Shown here piece after piece: positions 1-8,999 of a stretch of DNA of 64,000 nucleotides (position 1 is its first letter; every line of letters starts with the position of its first letter). Both the position numbers and the translations under genes were made by a program. The DNA comes from Streptomyces rhizosphaerihabitans (GTDB taxonomy: Bacteria > Actinomycetota > Actinomycetes > Streptomycetales > Streptomycetaceae): assembly GCF_025399795.1 (NCBI RefSeq), contig NZ_JAODTZ010000023.1:83427-147426 (forward strand), in the 5' to 3' direction. Below the pieces are notes generated by a model that had not been told where the DNA came from, ran no database searches, and saw only the letters and a list, made by a program, of their open reading frames with translations.

Positions 1-27
1 CGGACGGGTCGTACGCGCCGGTGGCCG

Positions 28-1119
28 TCACCGGTGCTCCGGGAGAGGGTCGTTGAAGTGCCAGCCCTCGGCGAGGAGGCCGTCCACCGCCGCCACGGCG
101 GTGCGCAGTCGCTCCTCGGGGCTGCCGGTGACCAGCAGGAACCGGCGGCCGGTGCGCTCCAGTTCCTCCCGGAACCGACCGGTCATCCATGGGCGCAGGT
201 GCGGGCCGTCGCGCAGGCCGTCGTCCTCGAAGGGCACGCCCTCGTGGTCGGTGAGCAGGTACAGGTGGCGCGGGGTACGGGCGGCGACCGCCGCCACCTC
301 GGGGCTGGGCGAGCCGAGGTAGCGCTCGTGCCAGATCGCGGTGGCGAAGGAGTCGGTGTCGCAGAAGAGTACCGGGGAGCCGCTGCGGGCCGCCCGCTGT
401 TCGTCGTCGTCCTGGCGGCGGGCGATGACGGGGAACTCCTCGGAGGCGAACTCCACTTCGGCCCAGTCGGCTCCGGGGTCGGTGGCCCGTAGCGCGGCGA
501 GCTTCTCCTCGCTGTACGCGCGCCCGTACTCGGGCACCCAGCCGGTGTCCGTCCAGATGCCGCCGCGCGCGCGGTAGTGGGCGGCCAGCGCCCGGGAGAG
601 GGTGGTGGTGCCGGTGGACTCGGCGCCGAGGACGACCACGCGCCGGGCGAGGGCGGCGCGCACGCCCGGGCCGAGGAACTCCCAGCAGCCCACCGGGTCC
701 TTGCGTACGGCCGTGCCGGAAACGGGGTATGCGGTGCGGTCGGGGTCCACGCCGACCTCGGCCGCGCCGAACCGGCGGGCCAACTCGGTGCCGTAGGACT
801 CGGAGGTGAACACGGCGTCCACGGATTCCGGGACGGCCGTGCGGAAGACCGTCATGTGGGCGTCCCACACCGCGGGGTCGTGCAGGTCGACCGGGTGGTC
901 GTCGACGGCGCCGACGACCTCGGCCCCCGGGTGGGCCTCGCGCATCCACGTCACCCGGTCGCTGAGCGGCACCGACTCCACGGAGGCGGCGCAGACCAGG
1001 ACGGTCAGCCGGGTGCACTGCGCGAGGGCGGTGCGGACGAGGTGGTGGTGGCCGGCGTGCGGCGGATAGAACTTGCCGAGCACCAGGCCGTGCCGGTACG
1101 GGCGGCCGGCGGCGCTCAC
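28..1119 (-). CDS. nadR: Bifunctional NMN adenylyltransferase / ribosylnicotinamide kinase, NadR-like
   Basis: About 363 residues. The N-terminal half carries the nucleotidylyltransferase signature GKFYPPHAGHHHL (residues ~15-27), which in this family makes NAD from NMN and ATP. The C-terminal half is a ribosylnicotinamide kinase domain starting at a P-loop-like GAESTGTTT (~165-173). The GTG start at 1119 overlaps the pnuC stop in a GTGA junction, so the two genes are translationally coupled. A longer upstream reading frame is only pnuC read in the wrong frame. Oddity: the Walker A lysine of the canonical NadR kinase loop is replaced by threonine. By family knowledge the pair imports nicotinamide riboside and turns it into NMN and NAD in the cytoplasm. 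Confidence 0.9.
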   Translation of the reverse strand: MSAAGRPYRHGLVLGKFYPPHAGHHHLVRTALAQCTRLTVLVCAASVESVPLSDRVTWMREAHPGAEVVGAVDDHPVDLHDPAVWDAHMTVFRTAVPESVDAVFTSESYGTELARRFGAAEVGVDPDRTAYPVSGTAVRKDPVGCWEFLGPGVRAALARRVVVLGAESTGTTTLSRALAAHYRARGGIWTDTGWVPEYGRAYSEEKLAALRATDPGADWAEVEFASEEFPVIARRQDDDEQRAARSGSPVLFCDTDSFATAIWHERYLGSPSPEVAAVAARTPRHLYLLTDHEGVPFEDDGLRDGPHLRPWMTGRFREELERTGRRFLLVTGSPEERLRTAVAAVDGLLAEGWHFNDPLPEHR

Positions 1120-1724
1120 GCGGTCACCGCCGTGGCGGGGCGGGGGGCGACGGTCGCGAGGGTGCGCCGCCAGCCGAGGAGGCCGGCCACGCACAGGGCG
1201 AGGAAGCCGACGTACAAGAGGGAGGTCAGGTACAGGCCCTTGTAGGCGTACAGCGGGATGTAGACCAGGTCGGCGGCGATCCACAGCCACCAGGACTCCA
1301 GCAGTTTGCGGCACTGGCCGTAGGTGGCCGCCAGGGAGAGGGCGGTGGTGAGCGCGTCCCAGAAGGGGACGGTGGAATCGGTGGCCCGGTCCAGCAGCAG
1401 GGTGAGGGCGGCGGTGCCCAGCACTCCGGCGGCGGCGAGCCAGGCCCATTGGACACCCGTGGTACGGCGCACCGGCAGGGTGCCGGCGGTGGCCGGTCCG
1501 TCGGCGTGGGCCCAGGTCCACCAGCCGTAGGCGGCCAGCGCGATGAAGACGACCTGGAGGCCGGTGTCGGCGTACAGGCCGGCCTGGAGGAAGAGCACGA
1601 TGAAGAAGACGTTGTTGGCTATGCCGACGGGCCAGTTGGCGATGTGCTGGCGGGCCACCAGCCAGACGCAGACGGCGCCGGTGGCGAAGCCGAGCGCTTC
1701 GGTCCAGCTGAGGTTCCAGTTCAC
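1116..1724 (-). CDS. pnuC: Nicotinamide riboside transporter PnuC
   Basis: 202 residues with about seven hydrophobic segments and the Trp/Asn-rich PnuC signature (NWPVGIANN near residue 31, later YGWWTWAH and SWWLWIAADLVYIPLYAYKG). PnuC proteins move nicotinamide riboside down its gradient, and a cytoplasmic kinase traps it by phosphorylation; here that kinase is the coupled nadR product. The GTG start at 1724 is preceded by AAAGGAG at normal spacing. A perfect palindrome directly abuts the ribosome binding site, so the operon is probably repressed by an NAD-responsive regulator. The protein ends in an Ala/Thr/Pro-rich cytoplasmic tail. Confidence 0.92.
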   Translation of the reverse strand: MNWNLSWTEALGFATGAVCVWLVARQHIANWPVGIANNVFFIVLFLQAGLYADTGLQVVFIALAAYGWWTWAHADGPATAGTLPVRRTTGVQWAWLAAAGVLGTAALTLLLDRATDSTVPFWDALTTALSLAATYGQCRKLLESWWLWIAADLVYIPLYAYKGLYLTSLLYVGFLALCVAGLLGWRRTLATVAPRPATAVTA

Positions 1725-1735
1725 GGACGAACTCC

Positions 1736-1758
1736 TTTATAGTCATCGTGACTATAAA
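1736..1758. promoter_or_regulatory. Perfect palindromic operator upstream of pnuC-nadR
   Basis: Arms TTTATAGTCA (1736-1745) and TGACTATAAA (1749-1758) are perfect inverted repeats around a 3-base centre. It lies immediately upstream of the pnuC ribosome binding site and is unusually AT-rich for its surroundings. NAD-salvage genes are commonly controlled by NrtR, NadQ or NiaR-type repressors, and NrtR sites often contain TATAGTC/GACTATA half-sites. NrtR is therefore the best guess, although no nrtR gene lies in the window. Confidence 0.7.
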
Positions 1759-2044
1759 CAGGACGGCAGGTGGAGGGCAAGGGAGAAGCCCGTGGCGCCT
1801 GCGGCACCGCGTGGCGGGGGTGGTCACCGCAGGCGCCCGGCCGTCGTCACTGGACACCAACGCCGGGGAGGGCTTCGTCCGATGGCGACGACATCCTGCG
1901 CCGCGCCCGCCAGGTCCCGCATCCCTGCCGGCCTGAACGTGATCCTCGACCGGCCAACCCTCGCATCAACGCAACACGCTGATGCTCTGCAAGCCCTTGG
2001 CGGCGGAAGCGCAAGGTGAAAGATCAGGCCGAGTTGTCCAGTTG
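1759..2044. other. Intergenic stretch, no gene seen
   Basis: Apart from the operator at its left edge, I find no coding frame with family-like sequence, no RNA gene and no strong hairpin between pnuC and the decayed gene that follows. It probably holds the pnuC promoter on the minus strand and some degenerate sequence. Confidence 0.5.
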
Positions 2045-2917
2045 ATGAGCATCACGCCGACGCTGACACCACTGGCCGGACCGGAAGGGGCGATCGACGC
2101 CGGCGCCGAGCTCGTTGCCGACTCCCTCACCGGCCTGGTGCTGGGCCGGCCCGCCGCGGAGCCCAGCGGCCCGCATGCGCGGCAGCCGGTCGTGGCCAGG
2201 GTCAACATCGCAGGCCTGAAGACCGTCCCGGCCGCCGCGCACCCCGGCTTGGAAGTCCTGTCCATCGGCGTGTGTGACGGTGCGCCATTCAGCCTTGCCC
2301 CAGTCACCGGGCTGCCCCGCCTGCGCACGCTCACCGCCTACCCCGGCACGCCGGCCGACCCTCTGGAGATCACCGAACTCACCGGACTCGAGTTCCTGAA
2401 GCTCGGCCCGGGAGAGTGGCGCGTCCTCCTCGACGCCGGAGCCGCCCCGCGCAGCCTGTCGTCCGCCGCCATCGTGGTACACGGCGGTCAGGACGTCCTG
2501 CCCATCGTGGACATCGCGAACGAAATCCTGGCCCTACGGGACCGGCCCCAGATCATCCAGACCCTCCTTGAGGGTGACCTCGGTCCCGTGGCACAGCCGG
2601 CCAACGGGTCGCACGGGCCTACGCGTACGGGTGGAAGTGAGCGGCCCCGCGCGTACGGCCGTAGAACAGGCACGATCACGGAAAGCGTCGCGCACCGCGC
2701 CGAGGCCGTCCGCCCGCGTGTGTCCGATCCGAAAGGCAAGCGGCCGCAACCGCTCAATGGGCGCCTATTAGATGCAAAGCAGCTTGAATCGGCCCGGATA
2801 TACCTAGGCTCGCCTCCTGTTTCTCAGCATCCGGGAGGCCCCGCGTGCCGCAACCCCATCGGACGGACGAACATGATCTCGTCCTCCCCAGCGGTTTCGA
2901 CGACATCGTCCGAGTGA
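2045..2917 (+). pseudogene. Probable remnant of a repeat-containing hypothetical protein
   Basis: The frame from ATG 2045 to about 2590 encodes leucine-spaced, LRR-like segments (for example GLKTVPAAAHPGLEVLSIGV, then LPRLRTLTAYPG and LTGLEFLKLGPGEWRVLLDA), ending around QIIQTLLEGDLG. After that the frame loses protein-like character and runs on to overlap the start of the next gene by about 70 bases. No ribosome binding site or N-terminal domain is convincing. It resembles the C-terminal part of a larger leucine-patterned Streptomyces protein that has lost its front and tail. A short intact hypothetical gene cannot be excluded. Confidence 0.4.
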
Positions 2918-5790
2918 TCGACCGCTATGTCGTCGACCGCCGAGCCGGCATTCCGCCCGGGCGGCAGAGCGCACGGCACCGGCTGCCCGCCCTGTTGCTC
3001 ACCCGCGAGGCGGCGGCCGACCCGATCGCGGAGGGCGGCCCCGGAGCCGGCCTCGCGGCGGACGACACCGGGCGGGGCGGGCCGGATCCGGCGCTCTCGG
3101 CCCTGGTGCACGTCTACCACCACCGCCTGCTCCGCCTCAGCACCGGTGAGACCGGCCACCTCGCCAGCCTCGCCCCGCACGCGCTGGTCGACGAGGAACT
3201 GCTCGCGTGCGACCACCCGGGCGAGGACGCCGAGGGGCAGGACGGCCCGCACGTACGGCTGCTGGACCGGGTGGCCAGACAGCTGCGCGTCACCATGCCG
3301 GACGGCTCCGGCACCTTGCGGCTGACCGAGTTCGACGCCTGTCTGTCGGTGCTGCGCGCCGCCGTCGTCGCGGGGGACGTGGCCGACGAACGACGGGCAC
3401 TGCGCGACCGGATCTACGACAAGTACGCCTGGAGGTTCGGGTTCGCCTCCGAGGTCACGGCCCTCGGTGAGGAACTCGGAGCCAAGCAGTGGTCGGCGAT
3501 CACGAAACTGGTGACCACGCCACTGGCCTGGCTGTGGCGGTGGTCGTACGGCGTACGGATCGACCGCGGTGCCCGCTTGCGGTGGGTCGGCGGGATGCTG
3601 GACGAGCCGGGGCGCAGCTTCCTCAACGCCGCGATGTCCCTGCGCGACGCTCATGTGCGTTCCCGGGCCCAGGACAGGGCCGATCAGGGAGCACCGGCCG
3701 ACGCGGGTGCGGCGGCGGCTTCGGCCAGGTCCGCGGTGTCCGCCGTGTCGGCCCGCGACGAGGCCGTGGTCCGCCAGGTCCTGCTGACCGCGCTTCTCCA
3801 TGACCTGACGCGGGCGGCCCGCCCGCCGGTGTGGAGCGTGCGCAGGCCACGGCGGCGATGGCCCTTCGTCCTGCTGCTCCCGACGGTCGGCGGCGACGAC
3901 TCCCCGAGCCGCAAACTCCTGAACTCCTTCTCCGCCGTCTCCGAGGACGTCGGGACCTGCCCGCTGCTCGTGCTGGGCGCCGCCACGGCGGACATCCCGC
4001 CGTACGCCGTCGGCCTGCCCCGCGCCGGCGTCCCGAGCCAGGGCATCCGGCACGGGGCCCACGGCACGACGGCTCAGACGGTGGCCTCGCTGCTCGCGGC
4101 GGGCGCTTCGGGGCAACCGGTCGAAGCGGTGCGCGCCGTGCCGCTCTCACGCGTGCCCGACAACGGGACGAGCGCCGAACGGCCGGCCGTGCAACGGACC
4201 GTGCGCGCCCGCGAGCGCCGCGTGGGCGACTGGCTGCGTCCCGCGGTGGCCGCCGTGGCCGTGATGGCGGTGGTCGCCGCCGGACTGTTCCAGGTGCTGA
4301 GGCCCGGCGGGACGCACCCCCGCGCCGAGCCCGTCGCCGGGTCCCGCGCCACCGACACCTGGTGTCCGCGGGTCAGCACGGGCGAGCGCGTCGGGATCAC
4401 CGACGGCAGCGACACGTGCGAGCTCGCCCATGGCCTGTACGCGCCCGAACTGCGAGCGCTCGAAGCCCGACTGGGCCGCCAGAACGCGGACGTCGACCGG
4501 ACCGAGCCGTATCGCACCCTGGTCTTCTTCGCTCCGCTGAGCGTCGGCTCCACCTCCCGCCGCACCGTGCCGACGGGCTTCCAGATGCTGCGGGGCGCGC
4601 TGCTCGCCCAGAAGGAGGTGAACGCCCTCAACCTCAAGTCCCAGATGCCGATCCGGCTGCTCGTCGCCAACGCGGGGGAGTACTTCGCATTCGGATCGCA
4701 CGGCGGACTCAACACGAAGAACCACAGCGGTGTGGATGTGGCCCATATGATCGTCGACCGGATCCACCGGGACCACATCGCCGGTGTCATCGGCCTCACA
4801 CAGAGCCGTCCGGAGTCCCTCCAGGCCGCCATCGAACTCGACGCCCAGGGCGTCACGGTCCTCGGCATCGGAGTCTCGGGCCAGCCCATGGTCGAGGGCG
4901 ACTCCCCGGTGTCGTACTTCCAGCTCTCGGCGCCGGACGCGCGGGTCGCGCGCATCATGGCGACCTTCGCCCGGCGCTCACCCCGGCTGGCGGCCCTGAC
5001 CAAGGCCGCTCCGGGGCACACCGCGCCCGCCGCGGTCCTGGTCTTCGACCCGCACGACACGTACTTCAGCGCGGATCTGAAGAAGCGGTTCACCGACGCC
5101 TACGGTTCGGCGGGGCCGGTCTACCCGGTGCCGTACGGCGAATCGGGCAACGACAGCCAGACGTCCTCCGTGGCGGCCGGCATCTGCGCGCTGATCCGCA
5201 GGACCGACGGTTTCGTCCTCTACGCGGGCCGGTCCAGCGTCATGTACGACCTGTTCTACTACCTGCAGAGCGACAAGCAGTGCCGTACGCACCAGGGGCG
5301 CGTCGCCGTGCTGGCCGAGAGCGCCGCTCCCAATCTCGTGCTCCACCCGGAACTGATGGCGCAGCAGTACGGCTCGCTCAGCCTCTTCTACAACCAGTTC
5401 AGCCTGCCCGACGCCAAGGGGCCCTTCGCCACGAACTTCCGCAAGACCTACGGGGTTTCCACCGACAGCGACGCCGCCGCCGGCTACGACGCGGTGAACG
5501 TCTTCTTCCGGGTGATGAACAAGATCTCGGTCACCGACCCGCAGTTCACCCCCAGCGCTGTCGTCACCTTTCTCCAGTTGACCGGAGTCGCCGACTACGT
5601 AGGAGAGTCGGGGATCATGACCATCGGAAAGGGCCACAAGTATCCGGTGAACAAGGAGGTCGACATCCGGGAGATCACCGGGGACGGCACCAGAATCACC
5701 GACCTGACCTGCGGAGCCGTGGCCGCGGAAGCCGCCCCGGTGACGCGCTGGGGGCCGTCAGGGAACTTCCTCTGCCCGCAGGACGACTGA
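2845..5790 (+). CDS. Membrane-tethered receptor with extracellular type I periplasmic-binding domain
   Basis: 981 residues from GTG 2845 with GGGAGG seven bases upstream. Residues 1-~465 are soluble and presumably cytoplasmic, with a basic stretch (PRRRWPFVLLLPTVGG) near 335. One membrane span lies at ~470-488, followed by a long outer region resembling branched-chain amino acid/amide ABC substrate-binding proteins: QMLRGALLAQKEVNA, AGVIGLTQSR, VLVFDPHDTYFSADLKKRF, and GYDAVNVFFRVMN near the end. There is no signal peptide or lipobox at the start, and no ABC permease or ATPase adjoins it. That favours a one-component ligand sensor over a transporter subunit. I recognise no catalytic motif or Walker A in the inner domain. 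A perfect hairpin follows the stop. Confidence 0.72.
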   Translation: MPQPHRTDEHDLVLPSGFDDIVRVIDRYVVDRRAGIPPGRQSARHRLPALLLTREAAADPIAEGGPGAGLAADDTGRGGPDPALSALVHVYHHRLLRLSTGETGHLASLAPHALVDEELLACDHPGEDAEGQDGPHVRLLDRVARQLRVTMPDGSGTLRLTEFDACLSVLRAAVVAGDVADERRALRDRIYDKYAWRFGFASEVTALGEELGAKQWSAITKLVTTPLAWLWRWSYGVRIDRGARLRWVGGMLDEPGRSFLNAAMSLRDAHVRSRAQDRADQGAPADAGAAAASARSAVSAVSARDEAVVRQVLLTALLHDLTRAARPPVWSVRRPRRRWPFVLLLPTVGGDDSPSRKLLNSFSAVSEDVGTCPLLVLGAATADIPPYAVGLPRAGVPSQGIRHGAHGTTAQTVASLLAAGASGQPVEAVRAVPLSRVPDNGTSAERPAVQRTVRARERRVGDWLRPAVAAVAVMAVVAAGLFQVLRPGGTHPRAEPVAGSRATDTWCPRVSTGERVGITDGSDTCELAHGLYAPELRALEARLGRQNADVDRTEPYRTLVFFAPLSVGSTSRRTVPTGFQMLRGALLAQKEVNALNLKSQMPIRLLVANAGEYFAFGSHGGLNTKNHSGVDVAHMIVDRIHRDHIAGVIGLTQSRPESLQAAIELDAQGVTVLGIGVSGQPMVEGDSPVSYFQLSAPDARVARIMATFARRSPRLAALTKAAPGHTAPAAVLVFDPHDTYFSADLKKRFTDAYGSAGPVYPVPYGESGNDSQTSSVAAGICALIRRTDGFVLYAGRSSVMYDLFYYLQSDKQCRTHQGRVAVLAESAAPNLVLHPELMAQQYGSLSLFYNQFSLPDAKGPFATNFRKTYGVSTDSDAAAGYDAVNVFFRVMNKISVTDPQFTPSAVVTFLQLTGVADYVGESGIMTIGKGHKYPVNKEVDIREITGDGTRITDLTCGAVAAEAAPVTRWGPSGNFLCPQDD

Positions 5791-5802
5791 CGACGGCCTC
5801 GC

Positions 5803-5838
5803 GTCACGCGTCCGGGCACGGTGGCCCGGACGCGTGAC
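5803..5838 (+). terminator. Rho-independent-type hairpin after the receptor gene
   Basis: Perfect 15-bp inverted repeat (5803-5817 with 5824-5838) around a 6-base loop, starting 13 bases after the stop codon. There is no U-tract, as is usual in high-GC actinobacteria. Confidence 0.85.
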
Positions 5839-6049
5839 GAAGGTCGGCAGCCGCACCGACTCCGCTGCCGGTGCACCTCCCCGCCTCGCCGGACTGTCCG
5901 ACTCCACTTCTGTGCAAGGGAGTTGAGGCAGTGAAACGCCGGCGACATGAGGCAACCCCTCGGCTTCGCCTGCCGTCCTCGTGGGGCGGGGGAGCGTCTC
6001 GGGACCAACGGGGCGACGGGGGCGAATGCCGACCAAGAGGAGAAGAACC

Positions 6050-8845
6050 TTGTTCCGAGTCCGGCGAATAGGGATCGTCGCTGCGGTGTTACTCGCAGCG
6101 GTCGCAGGGTCGCCAGGATCGACTCAGGCACAGCAGAACACAGCCGGCTCCGCACGGTCCGCGGGACTTGCGCCGGCCGCGGACTCCGACGGCCCGCTTC
6201 CCGCCGGGTGGAGCGTCACCGGCGAGGGAGCGGCGCGACAACTGGTCTGGCGCGCGAACGCTCCGGTGCCCATCAGTGATTCAGGCGTCGCGTTCTATGC
6301 CGGGGACCGGTTCCTCGGCCGGCCCGCCGGCGCGCCGGACGGCCGTTCCTTCCGGCTCGCGCTGGGGGCGGCACAGCTGGGGAAGCCGTCGGACCTTCAG
6401 GCACGGACCGGTGAACGGCGCCTGGACGCGGCGGGTGTTGAGCAGAACCGGCCCGCCGGGCAACGGCCCGGAATCACGGCCCAGCCCTCGACTCGGCTTC
6501 CGGCCAACGCGGTTGACCCTGGGAAGCCGGGCGCGTACCGGACGGTCACGGGCGACTACGCGCTCGCGTCGATCCGCCTGCCCGGGTTCTCCCAGCCGGT
6601 GGAGATGCGTGCGGTGGTGGTCGCGCCCACGAACGCCCCGGGACACCGTCCGCTGGCCCTGTTCCTGCACGGCCGCCACTCCACCTGCTACACCGGCCAC
6701 GGCGACGAGACCGGCGGTGAATGGCCCTGCCCGGCGGGCGCGAAGCCGATCCCGAGCTATCGGGGCTACCTCGCCGACCAGAAATTGCTGGCCTCGCAGG
6801 GATATGTGACCGTTTCCATCGCCGCCAACGGCGTCAACGGACAGGACTACGCGGCGGAGGACGGCGGCGCGCAGGCTCGATCGTCCCTGGTGCGCCAGCA
6901 CTTGGCCCGCTGGGCGGACTGGGCGGCACGCCCGGCCTCGGCGCCCGCGATCGTACGACGGGCGGCCGCCGCCGATCTGTCACGCGTCCTGCTGGTCGGC
7001 CACTCGCGCGGTGGCGAGGGCGTGAACCGGGCCGCGATGGACAGCCTCTACCCCGCTCCGGCCGACCGGGACGGCTACCGCGGGCCGGTGCGCTGGCACA
7101 TCCGGGGCACCGTACTGATCGGCCCCACCATCTTCGGCCAGAACCCGGCACCCGACGTACCGTCGGCGACGATCCTGCCCGGCTGCGACGGCGATGTGTC
7201 CGACCTCCAGGGCGAGATGTACGTGGACGCGACGCGTGGGGTCAGCCGTGGTGCCGCCCTGCACAGCGCCGTCTACATGGTCGGCGCCGACCACAACTTC
7301 TTCAACAGCGAGTGGACACCGGGCCAGGCCCAGGCACCGGCCGAGGACGACTTCTGGAGCGGGGACCAGCGGGACCGGGTGTGCTCACCGGGCACCGCAA
7401 CGAGATTGACGGCCCGTCAGCAGCAGACCGCCGGCGCGACCTACATCGCCGCCGCCGCGCGGCTGTTCGTCGCCGGTGACGACCGTGTACGGCCGCTGCT
7501 CGACGGCTCGGGCCGCCGCGCGCCCTCCGCCGACCCCGCGCGGGTCCTCACCCACGCGGTCGGCGCACGCCGCACTCCGGCGTTCCTTCCCGACGGACCG
7601 GTCTCCGTCGACGGCGGCCGGCTGTGCCAGGAGGTGGACGAGAACGAGTCCGCGGCCTGCCTCGGCTCCGGTACGAACGGCGTCTCGCCGCACTTCGCCC
7701 AGTGGGAGACCTCCAAGGAGCCGGGCCGGCGCGCCGTGGCGCTGCGGTGGACAGCCGTAGGCTCCCCGGTCAGGGTCCGCTCGGCGAGGCCGGTCTCGAT
7801 CTCCGGCTCCCGGGCTCTGGCCATGCGTCTGATCGTTCCGCCGAACACCAGGGACACCCGGCTCGACGTCGCCCTGACCGACACCTCCGGCCACCGGGCG
7901 GTCCTGGGGCGCGTCCACCTCGACGGCCTCCCCGGAACCGGCCGCACCGCCTCCCACTGGGCCCAGGAGGTCCGGCTGCCCCTGACAGCCGCCACCCGGG
8001 CGGGAGTCGACCTGCACAGGGTGGCGACGCTTCAGATCGTCCCGCGCACCCGGTCCGGGCAGGCGTGGCTCATCGACTCATGGGGATGGCGTGCCGGAAC
8101 CCCCGCCGCGCGGGCCGCGGGCCTGGCGCGCGTCGACATCGGCCGGCTGGCCGTCAAGGAGGGCGACACGGGCGTCCGGACCTACCACGTGCCGGTGAAG
8201 GTCTCCGGGCACGGGAGCGGCACGGTCCGCCTGTTCGTCGCCGATCCGGAAACGGGCCGGACCATCTCGCGTGAGGTGGCCGTGCGACCAGGCGGCCGGA
8301 GCCCTGATGTGAAGGTGGAGGTCCGGGGCAACACACGCTTCGGCTACGACGTGTCGCACGACGTCTTCGTGAAGGCGGTCCACGGCACGGTGATCGGCGC
8401 ACACCGAGGCGGTGTCACCGCCCTGAACGACGATCCGGCGCCCACCCTCAAGGTGACCCCGGCCGCCGCCCGCGCCGCCGAGGGCCGGAGCCTGACCTGG
8501 CGGGTGTCCCTCTCCACCGCGGCCGACGTGGACATCTCGGCCGACATCGCCGTCCTGCCGGTCACCGGCGGCGCCGAACTGTCCACCACCGACGTCGATC
8601 CCCAATGGCTGCGGGAGAACTCAGGCAAGGAACCGCTGCCGTCACGGCCGCTGTCCCAGGTGAGCGGACTCCTCCTCTTCGCCGATGTCCCGCCCGGCCG
8701 GACGAGCGCCGAGATCACCATCCCCACCGTCGCGGACACCGTGACCGAGCCCGAGGAGACGGTACGGCTGCGCCTGACCGTCGACGACGGCACCGGTGCG
8801 CACGACGGGCCGGAGTTCACCGGCACGGTGTACGACCCCGCGTAG
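6050..8845 (+). CDS. Secreted alpha/beta hydrolase with C-terminal Calx-beta-like region
   Basis: About 931 residues if started at TTG 6050, which has AGAGGAGA seven bases upstream and gives a compact signal peptide (FRVRRIGIVAAVLLAAVAGS, cut after ...TQA). An in-frame ATG at 6026 would put the ribosome binding site inside the coding region, so TTG is preferred. The middle has an alpha/beta-hydrolase core: oxyanion-side LALFLHGRHSTC, nucleophile elbow VGHSRGGEG, and a late VGADHNFFN as candidate histidine. The region after ~residue 680 is beta-rich and ends in a Calx-beta-like repeat (ADTVTEPEETVRLRLTVDDG). Substrate unknown; an esterase or lipase-like extracellular enzyme is likely. A strong hairpin follows the gene. 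Confidence 0.75.
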   Translation: MFRVRRIGIVAAVLLAAVAGSPGSTQAQQNTAGSARSAGLAPAADSDGPLPAGWSVTGEGAARQLVWRANAPVPISDSGVAFYAGDRFLGRPAGAPDGRSFRLALGAAQLGKPSDLQARTGERRLDAAGVEQNRPAGQRPGITAQPSTRLPANAVDPGKPGAYRTVTGDYALASIRLPGFSQPVEMRAVVVAPTNAPGHRPLALFLHGRHSTCYTGHGDETGGEWPCPAGAKPIPSYRGYLADQKLLASQGYVTVSIAANGVNGQDYAAEDGGAQARSSLVRQHLARWADWAARPASAPAIVRRAAAADLSRVLLVGHSRGGEGVNRAAMDSLYPAPADRDGYRGPVRWHIRGTVLIGPTIFGQNPAPDVPSATILPGCDGDVSDLQGEMYVDATRGVSRGAALHSAVYMVGADHNFFNSEWTPGQAQAPAEDDFWSGDQRDRVCSPGTATRLTARQQQTAGATYIAAAARLFVAGDDRVRPLLDGSGRRAPSADPARVLTHAVGARRTPAFLPDGPVSVDGGRLCQEVDENESAACLGSGTNGVSPHFAQWETSKEPGRRAVALRWTAVGSPVRVRSARPVSISGSRALAMRLIVPPNTRDTRLDVALTDTSGHRAVLGRVHLDGLPGTGRTASHWAQEVRLPLTAATRAGVDLHRVATLQIVPRTRSGQAWLIDSWGWRAGTPAARAAGLARVDIGRLAVKEGDTGVRTYHVPVKVSGHGSGTVRLFVADPETGRTISREVAVRPGGRSPDVKVEVRGNTRFGYDVSHDVFVKAVHGTVIGAHRGGVTALNDDPAPTLKVTPAAARAAEGRSLTWRVSLSTAADVDISADIAVLPVTGGAELSTTDVDPQWLRENSGKEPLPSRPLSQVSGLLLFADVPPGRTSAEITIPTVADTVTEPEETVRLRLTVDDGTGAHDGPEFTGTVYDPA

Positions 8846-8857
8846 CCCGCCGCTGAC

Positions 8858-8913
8858 CCCGCGCGCCGGCCGGACCCGGACCCTCGGAGCCGGGCTTCCG
8901 GCCGGCGCGCGGG
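8858..8913. terminator. Hairpin between the hydrolase and nuclease-fold genes
   Basis: Perfect 16-bp arms (8858-8873 and 8898-8913) separated by 24 bases that can themselves pair through CCGG boxes. It sits between the stops of two convergent genes, so it can serve both. Confidence 0.8.
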
Positions 8914-8999
8914 ACCGGCTTCGCAGGCGTGGACGTATGAACGCCTGCTTCTCGCCCACCACTCGGGCAGTTCTCGTCCGCTTCTCGTCCGCTTCGCGT

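Noticed and set aside
28..1860. A 610-residue NadR-like protein
   Set aside because: The first ~247 codons are pnuC in a wrong frame; the real start is GTG 1119 at the pnuC stop.
5940..6048. Possible c-di-AMP (ydaO-type) riboswitch before the secreted hydrolase
   Set aside because: GGGGGAGCG and GGGGCGAATGCC fragments recall the motif, but the downstream conserved half and the closing stem are missing before the ribosome binding site.
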